From contig JAWQUS010000022.1 in the NCBI GenBank assembly GCA_036365455.1, forward strand, positions 1,612,001-1,676,000: 64,000 nucleotides of DNA. The letters run 5' to 3'. The notes under the pieces are model-generated. The model was given only the letters and a program-made list of their open reading frames with translations, was not told where the DNA came from and did no database searches. The stretch's first letter is position 1. Each line of letters begins with the position of its first letter. Both the position numbers and the translations under genes were made by a program. Of this stretch, positions 34,401 through 46,100 are shown one piece after another. The stretch comes from Macrosoma leucophasiata (lineage: Eukaryota; Arthropoda; Insecta; Lepidoptera; Hedylidae).

Positions 34401-37400
34401 TTAAATTCTAATTTTTAATTTACTATTAAATTATTTGCTTTTCCTATATGTAATGGTTATTCACTCTAGGTATTTTATGATTTATTGACGTTTTGAAAGT
34501 ATCTGTAAAGATATATTTGAAATAAAAATATTTTCTATTCTATTTCTTTTGACCCCACCATCAGACAGAACTCGACCTATTTGGTCTTGGTAGGTCAGTC
34601 TTGGTCTTCCTGGGCCAAATAGGTAAAATATAAAAACTTTATTGCTAACAAGCTGTCCCGGCAAACTTCGTATTGCCTCACAATGAAATAATGTGTCAAA
34701 GGTTTGGATAGATACCGACTATTTGTATGGGAAAATAAAATTGTTGTTTTCACTATTTCCCTTCAATTTCTTCATATTTTCTTACCTTTTAAACCTTCCC
34801 TGGACTTCCAAAAATCATTCAAAACCAAAATCAGCCAAATCGGTCGAGCCGTTCTCGAGTTTTAGCGAGACTAACGAATAGCAATTGATTTTTATATATA
34901 TAGGTAGATAGATGCTTAATGATTAAAATGAGAACGCGACGTGCTTGATATGTAGACGGTGTATTGCGAACTTACTTGAGAAGTGCATTATGAAGTAAAA
35001 TGGATGACTGCTACAATTACTATATGTACGATGCTCGTACAGACCCCTTTCAATATTTTTCTGGTTTCGGTCGACTCTCCTTGCTACATTTATATCATGG
35101 TCCCATATGCCTCGGTAGCCTAGTGGTAGCAGGCCACTACTACAACGCTGAGGTCTTGGGTTTGATTCAAGGGTAGGGGGTTATCATTTGTTACATGGGC
35201 CAAAACGTAACCGGCGAATCGTGGGTGTTTGCATGTATGATTGAATGCATGCATTTACATCTGCCTTCGGGGATTGCAGGCGTGAAGTTACGTACGTTTA
35301 CTGTATTTTGTTTTGTTTCAGAAATAAGAATCCTCTGGTGAAATTCGAGCTGGTGGCTCCGGCATTGCCCTACATATCAGATCTGCTCGAAGTAACTGAT
35401 CAGGATGTTGTTGGTAAACATTTATCATTTATACTCATGGAACAACACCGGAGGGGAGTAGCCATAGGCAGGCTTTCCCCTCTGTCAAAGTACAAGCCCA
35501 AATGGGCCTATACCTGTCGCCTAGATGTTTGAATGTGTGCGTGAAATTGTTTCTGTATTTTGTTAAAGTCAAGGTGTGTGTTTCGTAGTAATACACGATT
35601 TTTGAAGTGTGAGTGAGGGCGTGTCGCACGCATTTCCCTCCGCAAAAAATGACAGACTGTTTTGCATCGGTAATAAACGCTATGGCTACTCCCCTCCGGT
35701 CCGCCGCGGCTGGTGGCCCGTGTTGCTCTCTGTTTATACTAGTCTCTTTTCTCTACCAACCCGCATTGGAGCAGTGTTTTGTTTTTAACTGTTGGTAGAG
35801 TTCCAAGTTTTGATGCCCATCAGTGAGCCTAAAACAATTTTATTTGCCTCCTCGCTGGTCTTTAAAGTGAATAGAAAAGAACCAAATTATGATACTATTA
35901 ATAAAGCCATACAAGAAGTACATAATTGGTTTACAGTAAATAATCTTGCATTAAATAGTAAAAAAAAACTAAATGTATTCGTTTTACTCTTCCAAATGTC
36001 AAAAGTAAAGAAGGGGAAATATTCTTCAACAATGATAAAACACAATTTGTTAGTGAAGCTGTCTTCTTGGGTAACGCTTGATTCAAAATTGCAATGGGGT
36101 CCTAATATTAAACTGTTAGGAAAACGTCTAAGTTCTGCTGCTTATGCCGTCAGGAAGATTAGACAGTTAACGGATGTCGACACTGCGAGACTCGTTTATT
36201 TCAGCTACTTTCACAGTGTCATGTCCTACGGTGTTTTGTTGTGGGGTCGGGCAGCTGAAATTGATTCAATATTTATATTACAAAAGAGAGCTATTAGAGC
36301 GATATATAACTTAAATAGTTGTGACTCCTTGAAAGAATTATTCAAGCAAATAAATATAATGACGGTCCCTTGCCAATATATTTATGAAAATATATTGTAT
36401 GCTAGGAAAAACTTGCACTTATTTAGGAAAATTAATGACATACATACTTATAATACCAGAAATAAAAATAAATTAGTATTTCCAAGTTTTCGCCTATCGA
36501 AAACACATAAATGTTTCTTAACATGTTGTATACAGTTTTATAACAAAATTCCGTCCAACATTCTTGAACTTACAGATAATAAATTCAAGTCATGTATTAA
36601 ACGCACACTATGTAAAAATGCGTACTATAGACTCGATGACTATCTAAAGGATGCCTGGACAAATGCTGGTCTAGCTCCACAAGACTAAACAATAATTCTG
36701 TGAAATGAATGTGCATTGTACTTGATATTGTAAAACATAGTTATAAGTGTCATATTGTGAAAATAGTTTTAAGGAACATATTTTGAAAAGACCCTACTGA
36801 GTTTTGTTTTGGCAGGTTTTTTCTCAGTAATGTGGGCTTTGGAACTCTGCCAGTGAATGACAAAGAATGTCGCATATTTTTTTGTTTAGTCTTATCTTGC
36901 CGTTTGTAAAAGAAAGTATGGAACATTCTGTTGATACCTATTTTTATCATTAAGTATTTTTGGACCATTATTTATTTTATTTTGTTTACTTTGACATATT
37001 AATCAACGTATCAGTTGTTATTCGCTTTAATTTTATATTTGTAATTTGACCTATCACAAGCAAATTCTATTATTTCCAAGTGATTAAATGAATTTTTGAG
37101 TTTGAGTTTGAAGTGTAGGAGCTCCAGGCACCACCGTTTTACCTAACCTATCTGCCGCTAAATGATAGTATTCGGCAATATCGTCAGATAATATGTAATA
37201 ATACTACGTATAGAATGGACACTTCGACGTCCCGCCCGATTTCCCCGCCTCACCCAACCTCCTCCCCTCTTATGGGCGACGGTTGGTGTTTTCTACGTGC
37301 TACGCACACAGGTGCACGTGTAAATACACGTCACTGATTGATGTCTGTGTATTAGACACCAAATTGAGCGTTTGTATGGAATTTCGGCGGAGTGTCCGCG

Positions 37401-40149
37401 GTGTGCTATCGTGTTATGAATGGCCCCGTAATAACTGTCATAGAGATATCACTGACACCTTAGATCTAGGTATATTTTGACCTCTTTTTTCAATTTTTGT
37501 CTGTCTGTCTGTCTGTTTGTTCTGGCTAATCTCGGGAATGGCTCGATTTTGACGGGCTTTTCACTTGCAGATAGCACATGTAATAAGTTATTCCAACTTA
37601 GACTACTAATAAATTATGAGTTATATTATACTAGCTGTGCCTACGACTTCGTCCGTTTAGATACTAAAAAATCTGGAAAATCTGGAATTAGATGCGATGT
37701 CTGTCAACTGGGATGAAGTGGAACTTAAGACCACGGTTGATGAGAAAGTTTCATTTCTTAATAGGTCTATTTTACAATTATACGATATCCATGCTCCACT
37801 TCGTGCTGTCCGCATCAAACGTCCTCCGGCGCCTTGGATTACCAGAGGTGTACGGATGGCGATGTCTCGTCGCGATAGAGCCTTTCGAACCTATAAAAGA
37901 GAGCGTACTGAAGTAAACTGGGATTTATATAAGCAGGCAAGAAACCGTTGTAACCAAATGGTAAGGGCAGCCAAACGCCGTTTCATCCATGATAACATTT
38001 TGCATTCTTCACCAGCTGACGTATGGAAGTTTCTGAAATCTATTGGATTCACTAAATCATCTCCCAATTTTGCTACTCTAAATTTATCTTTGAATGAACT
38101 AAATCACTTTTTCGTTAAAGTCTCGTCACTAGACCAAAATATTAAATCTGGCACCCTTCTTTATCTTGCTTCCATACCAAATCTTACTAATCACATTTTC
38201 TCCTTCTCTCCTGTATCTATTGATGAGGTTTCAAAAATTTTCAATTCTCTTAAATCTAAAGCTGTTGGCCATGATGAAGTTGGTCGTACGATGTTAGCGC
38301 CACTGTTAAATTATATTTTACCATCGATAACCCACATCATCAATTATTCTCCCTGCAGTCTGGAACTTTTCCATCAATCTGGCGTAAAGCTTTTATAACT
38401 CCCATTCCCAAAATCTCCAATCCCAGTCTGGTCAACCATTTTAGGCCAATTTCCATTTTACCTTTCCTCTCTAAGATTTTGGAGGTCGTGGTTCACTCTC
38501 AATTTAGTAAATACATCCTCGAACACGACCTCATATCCCCATTCCAATCTGGTTTTAGATCTGGCCACAGCACTTCAACAGCTCTCCTCAAGGTGATCGA
38601 AGATGTCAGGTCCGGCATGGAACATGCTCACTTAACTGTACTTGTCCTCATAGACTTCTCAAATGCATTTAATGCCGTTGACTATGACATCTTAATTGCC
38701 ATCCTCTCGAAAATTGGAACCTCGTCAGTAGTAAAGGAATGGTTTTCCTCTTATCTTCGAGGCCGTCAGCAGGCAGTCCGTGTCGACCGTGATTCGTCTG
38801 TCTGGCATGACCTGTTAGCTGGCGTGCCTCAAGGCGGAATTATTTCTCCTTTATTGTTTTCGCTATTCATAAACTCTGTCACTTACAACCTCAAATGTCC
38901 TTACCATTTGTATGCTGATGACTTACAGATTTATGCTCAAGGGCATTACGACAATATTGATGATGTTATTGACTCACTTAATGCCGATCTATTAGCACTC
39001 TCTGCGTGGAGTCAAAAGTTTGGTATTTCAGTGAACCCCAGCAAATGCCAAGCTATTGTTTTAGGCAGTCGTTATCACATTAGTAAGATTAATTTAAACA
39101 ACCTACCACCTTTACTCCTCGACAATATTCAGATCGCAATTTCACATAATGTTAAGGACTTGGGCTTATATTTGGACGATACTCTCAATTGGGACTTCCA
39201 AGTCACCAATATTTGTAAAAACGCTACTGCCTCACTACGTTCTCTTTATAGGTTTAAGAATTTTCTACCGTCTAAAACTAAACTTCTCTTGGTACAATCA
39301 CTCATTCTTCCAGTTATTGATTATGCAGATGTTTGTTACTCTGATGTATCTCAAGTACTTTTAAACAAGTTAGATCGTATACTCAACAATTGTTTTCGGT
39401 ATATTTACGGGCTCCGTAAATACGATCACATTTCATGTTACCGCGCCAAACTTAAATGGCTTTCCATTCGGCAGCGAAGGTCCATACGGATCCTTTGTCT
39501 TCTTTTTTCCATTCTTTACGATCCACACTCTCCCCATTGTCTAAAAAACAAATTTAAATTTCTTGGTGATTCCCACAATTTTAACCTCCGTTCCACAGAT
39601 AACCTCATTCTAGAAATCCCTTCCCACCGTACTGGCTTTATTTCCAACTCTTTCACCGTTACAGCTATCAAGCTCTGGAACACGCTACCCGCCCACATTA
39701 AAAATGCTCCGAGTAGGTTGACGTTCAAACATAATCTTCGTAAATTTTTCTTAAAAACACCGCCGTAGACATCATGTAACTTCGCTCGTTATCATTTTAC
39801 TTTGCTCATCATCGTTATCGTGTTTGTTATCTATTTTATTGGTCGTTATTTTCGCAATATATAAATATATATATATTGTATATATTATGTACTTATTAAT
39901 ATATATATATATTTATAAATACTTAATATATATGTATCCCGTATTTATTTACTATTATCTTTTATTATAAATATTATGTATTTACGATTTGTATAAGTGT
40001 TTTATTATTTTTTAGTAATTTCCCCTAATTGTTTTTTTCTAAGATCTCCGCGCCTATTTCGTTGTTTTCGACTCTACCCAAAGGTTGACTGGTAGATAAT
40101 GCCTTTTAGTTGCATTAAGTCCGCCTTTTGTACAACATTGTTTTTGTGC

Positions 40150-40180
<31 letters not shown>

Positions 40181-43100
40181 TTTAAGAAAATTGAATAAAT
40201 AAAATACGCTTACACTCACAGCCCCACACTAGGTATAAACCTGTGTCGTGGGTGCCGTTGTACACACACAACACATGCACAAACACCCAGACCCGAAACA
40301 AACATCTGTAGGTCATACAAATATTTGTCCCGGTGCGGGGATCGAACCCGTAACCCTTTGAATCAAACGGTCGTCTCACACCGCTGGACCAACCGGATGG
40401 TCATATACATTATATATGAAAAACTTAAGTCGCGGGCATAGCTAGTCTATACAAATAAATAAAATTGGAGTGTCTGTTTCTAATATTAAAATAACCGCTT
40501 TTTACTAAATGCATATTATTATTATTATTTTATATTATTTCGCATTAACACATGCTTGTGAAATAAATTTTTATTTTTAAAGAAAAAACTAGACTAGATT
40601 CCCAGTAGGTCGCGAGTAGTCAGAGAGGTAAAAGCGACTTCTTTACGATATTCAATAAACTGAAAAGTCTATTATATCGGTTGCCTAACTAGCATAGTTG
40701 GTAATAGATGGCGCTGCTGCTACCATAAAGCAATGCAATAGATGTGAAGGAAAGATTTGACAAATCGGGCAGGGCTTCAGTAGCTCAATTGGAAGAGCGG
40801 CTGGACTAGATTCCCAGTAGGTCGCGAGTTCGAGCCTCGCCTGAAGTCAAATTTTTCTTTCCATTTTTCTTTAAAAATAAAAATGCATATTATTATGTTA
40901 CAATTTTTGTCTGTCTGTCTGTTTGTTCCTGCTAATCTTGGGAACGGCTGGACCGATTTTGACGGGTCTTTCACTGCCAGATAGCTGATGTAATAAAGAG
41001 TAACTTAAGCTAATTTTATACAAGTCGCGCCCTCGACTTCGTCCGGGTAGTACTGAACAATCATAAATTCTCACGCGGACGGAGTCGCGGGCACAGCTAG
41101 TTAAAAATATATTTTATACTTTCAGCGGACGCTTGCTGGGCCTTATCCTACCTGACGGACGGGCCCAATGAACGCATTGAAGAGGTCCAGACGACCCCCT
41201 CCCTGCTGGCCCGCCTGGTGCCCCTGCTCCAGCACAAGTCGCCCGCCGTGCGGACCCCCGCGCTGCGGGCCATCGGGAACATGCTCACTGGATCCGATGA
41301 ACAGGTATATTATTTAGAAAAATAAAACAAAAATTTTAAATTAAAAAATTTAATGGAAAAAATTGCTCATTTTTAGAGAATATATAAAAAAATATATATC
41401 AATCATTCAACATCATTTATTTCAAATTGGTCTACAAGGACACTTGCATTGTCGGGTTATAAGCTACCTACAGATAATGACTTATAATAATAATCCAATA
41501 GGTATTAATAAATACCAATTTAATAATAATATTTAACCGATACGTGAATCATCAAATTTTTCAATTCCTTCATAGAAGAAAAAGAAAAATTCTGTTCGTC
41601 ATAATCATAGTCATTTACTTAGCAGAGTTCCAAGTGCAGCAGGCACTACTGAGAAGAACTCTTGAGATATTTTAATAATATATTCTACGCACTAGCGGAC
41701 AGGCCCCCCTCCCCCCTCCCCCTTCGAGAGGCAGTTGGATAAACTTCAACAGTGAGGTTGCGAGCGGGCGAGCGAGCGGTCTATTTTTAGATAATTTCGT
41801 CACGTAGTCAGTGCGACGACTTATTTCACCTGCTACAATTCTGTGTGTATCACTGATTGATGTCTGTGTAATAGGTAACCAGAATAAGCGTTTGTATGGA
41901 ATTTTAGCCGAATGTCAGGGATGTGGCCAAACTTAGTTCTTTTAACATGTTTTCAGACGGATCGCTGTCTAGACGCAGGCTGTCTAGCTCACCTATCAGC
42001 CCTCCTACGTTGTGGGAAGCCGTCCCTCATGAAGGAGGCGGCGTGGGCAGCCAGTAATGTCCTGGCCGGTACCCACGCCCAGATACAACGAGCCACCGAC
42101 GCCTCTCTCCTGGAGCACCTGGTCCATGTCCTGGCTGTTGAAGATATCAAGTGAGTGCCGATATCAATTCAATCGGATACCAGAACATGAAGCGCAGGGC
42201 CTCGCGGCTGGTGTAGAACGCAAGCGATCTACTCAACTGTGCGTGATGGGTGACCGCTTGTGGCAAATTAAAAGCATTTTCGTGCTTCGGAGGGCACGTT
42301 AAGCCTCCGGTCCCGGTTGCTATCGATAGATAGCAGTCGTTAAACCTTGTCTGAGGCCTTATGGGCGGTTTGAAAACATCCGACAGCGGGTTGGCCATCA
42401 ACCCGCATTGGAGCAGCGTGGTGGAGTAAGCTCCAGGCCTTCCCCCAAAAAGGGGAAAGACTCGTGCCCAGCAGTGGGACGTAAATAGGGTTGTTGCCAA
42501 TGCCAATAAGGCATGTAAATGAAATGATATGAAAAATTATTTATTCGACAGCCCCAAGACATACCATAAGTAGTAATATAATAGGTTGGGGAAAAAGTCT
42601 TTTCGCATTATAGTATGTATGAACTTGTATGTATGGTTTTGGTATCATTGAAAGTTAAAATTTTAAAGAACGTAATTCCAAATTCAAATTAGGCAAATGT
42701 GTGATTTTCATTTGTTTTTCGTACTGTCAAGATGAGTGAATCTAATGAAGAAATTCGATACATTTTAAAATTTTACTACAAAAAAGGTAAAAATGCAACG
42801 CAAGCCGCGAAAAAAATTTGCGATATTTATGGACCTAGTGCAGTGTCTGTGAGAGTAGCACAAATTTGGTTTAAGCGTTTTCAATCCGGTAATTTTGATG
42901 TCAAAGATGCACCTCGCTCTGGTCGCCCTATTACGGATAAAATGGATGCCATTTTTGAAAAAGTGGAGCAAGATCGTTATATCAGTAGTTACGACGTAGC
43001 TGAAGAACTGAGAATTGATCACAAAACAGTTTTGGCGCATTTGAAAAAAGCTGGGTACAAAAAAAAGCTCGATTTTTGGGTACCTCACGAGCTCACTGAA

Positions 43101-46100
43101 AGAAACCTAATGAACCGTGTACTCATTTGTGATTCTTTATTACGACGTAATGAAACCGAATCATTTTTGAAGAAGCTGATAACTGGTGATGAAAAGTGGA
43201 TCACGTACGACAAGAACGTTCGAAAAAGGTCGTGGTCAAAGGCCGGTCAGGCTTCACAGACTGTGGCGAAACCCGGGTTAACTCGCAATAAGGTGATGTT
43301 GTGTGTGTGATGGAATTGGAAGGGCATTATTCATTATGAGCTATTACCACCAGGCTGGACTATCGATTCTGAACTCTACTGCGAACAACTAATGAGATTA
43401 AAGCAAGAAGTTAAGAGAAAGCTGCCGGAATTGATCAACAGAAGGGGTGTGGTGTTTCATTATGATAACGCTAGACCTCACACATCCATAGCCACTCAGC
43501 AAAAATTAAGAGAGTTTGGCTGGGAGGTGTTAATGCATCCGCCGTATAGTCCTGACCTTGCACCTTCAGATTTCCACCTGTTTCGGTCTCTTCAGAATTC
43601 TTTATGCAATGTTAGGTTAACATCACGAGAGGACTGCCAAATCCACTTGTCGCGGTATTTTGATGAGAAGTCCCAAAATTTTTATATCCAATGGGATCAT
43701 GTCCCTACCTACAAGATGGCAAAAGGTTATCGAACAAAATGGTACATACATACTTTAGTTAAATTTAAATAAACTTTATTAAAAAATGTTTTGAATTATC
43801 TTAAAAAATGCGAAGAAACTTTTTCCCCAACCTTATATAAATGACACAAACTAGGTACAATAAAAAAAATGTAAACAATAAAAATTACTAAACTAACTTA
43901 CTAAACTACGACTTAACTACTACCTAAGAAATGTCTCACGGCTACACCAAATACCTTCCAGTTCTTCATGTCTGTCACAGCAGTGTCGAATGTAGGATGA
44001 CCATTTATAATTCGTCAAAAACTAACAAAAGAAATAAAGCGATTGATAATAATAATAAGTCCCCCCAGTTCACCCACATAGCCCAAAGTTTGGCAAGTCA
44101 TTTTCATTACAATAGTCCCATTATATTCTGCGGGGTTTGTCTGTGTCTGTATTAACTATTGATGCAGTCAGAGAGAGGCCCCGCCGAATATAACCCATTA
44201 CAAAGTAGATCAAAATTCTCGAAAGGGCCTCTACGTGTTGGACCCTCCATGTCCCTGCCAAGAAAAGGTCCGGGGTTCAAATTGGACCCCGTGCTGACGA
44301 GAGACTAAGAATCAAAAAAAAATTATTTACTCCACAAACTTTGAATCTTACTAACTTTTGTACATCAATTGTGTCATAAAAGTTTAGTGGAGTCTGGAGC
44401 CTAAACTAGGATACCCTGTATTTCAGGACTACAGGTTCCCCACCTCAGGATAAAATAATTTGTTGGAAATTAGATATTAGTGCACATTATCAAAATTTAT
44501 GAAAAGTAGTGTAGCGTCCACTACATTAAGGCGACAACTAATGTAACACAGATGAAACCTCACAGTACTTGTCTAGTACGATAGATGGCGTGCATTCGAA
44601 TTACATCGCACATGCGAAGATTTCTCAAGAGTTGGCATATATACAACTTCCCAACGTCAATCGTTGGGCCGCGGCCCGCCAGGCGCTACCACCTCGCCTG
44701 GTTGGAGGATCCTCCCTTTTCGCCGGAAGAACACTTCCACCCGTTCCTCCACAGTAGAAACTAAAAAAATACTCTAAAACAATTTAAAAAGAAGGAAAGA
44801 AGGAAATTGATAAACAGTATCCAACAAGAAATATTATATTCCACATCGACTTTAGAAGGAAACTTCGGCTTATTTCGGGTCTGTAGAGCGTTATCTCTGT
44901 CGCACTTTACCTATGTGACGTTTTTCACGGATAGCCGTCTCTCATGACGTGGGGAAAAAAATAGATAGCAAGCATTATACAGTATTTGTGTACGCATGCG
45001 TAGTACAATCGTGGTCGTCACAACCCGACATCATTTCTTATTACCAAAATATTAATCCGCAGATGTCAAAAAGAGGCAGCCTGGGCAATAACCAACCTAT
45101 GTTTAGGGGGTACACCGGAGCAACTGGACGAGCTGATGAAGGCCGGCTTCATTGAACCATACTGCGCGTTACTAGCGTCACCAGATCAGAGAGCTATTAC
45201 TGTGGTTTTGGACGGGTTGACTCATCTTTTACAGGTATATTATACATATGCTGCCTATCGTTATTTTAAAGGTAAATTAAATGGGTTTGCTTCTATTGGC
45301 CCGTTTGGAAAAAATTGAGAGTGAATTTTTGCGATGCGCGCGTACACCGACAGATTAAAGCAGCAGTCTGAAGTTTGTTGCTGTAAGAGATAAAAGCAAC
45401 ATGTTGAAGTTAGTTGCTGTACGGCCCTGTAATTTCCGGCACAGGGGCATAACACCTTAGGCCTCAGGAGTAGTAACGCATCTGCATTTTCACCTGTGGT
45501 CTTTGTTTGGCTGCAGTCATCACTTAACATCAATGTGAACGCTTGTATGCTTGTTTACCACCATTAAAAAAAAAAACTGTCTACAGGCGGCAGCAAAATA
45601 CGGGCAAACCGAGGCGTTGTGTGTGAAACTCGAAGAAATAGGCGCTCTGGACCGCATTGAGGCTTTACAGGAGCATGAAAACGAACAGGTACGACCTAAA
45701 TGTTACATAACTATTATCTCTATTAAAATGGGCTGGACATAAAATTGGGATGGGCTGGACACATATCAAGGTATACTGATAAGAGATGGACCAAACACTT
45801 GACAAAATGGCCCGGTCCCATAGGCAAGAGATCCATAGGCCGGCCAAAGAAAAGATCGGCCGATGACATTGTCAAAGTAGCTGGGGTAATCTGGATGAAT
45901 GAGGCTCAAGACAGGAGACGTTGGAATAGGATGGAGGAGGCTTTTACCCTTCAGGGACATACTGTTGAGCAGCCACAATAACAATAAACTAAACAATTAT
46001 TATAGACAATTCTTTATATCAAATTATTTACCTTGTGGAGGAACGGGTGGAAGTGTTCCTCCGGCGAAAAGGGAGGATCCTCCAACCAGGCGAGGTGATA

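Noticed and set aside
40773..40850. Candidate tRNA gene
   Set aside because: Acceptor and T-arms pair but the anticodon stem is poor and the 3' flank matches the SINE-C body.
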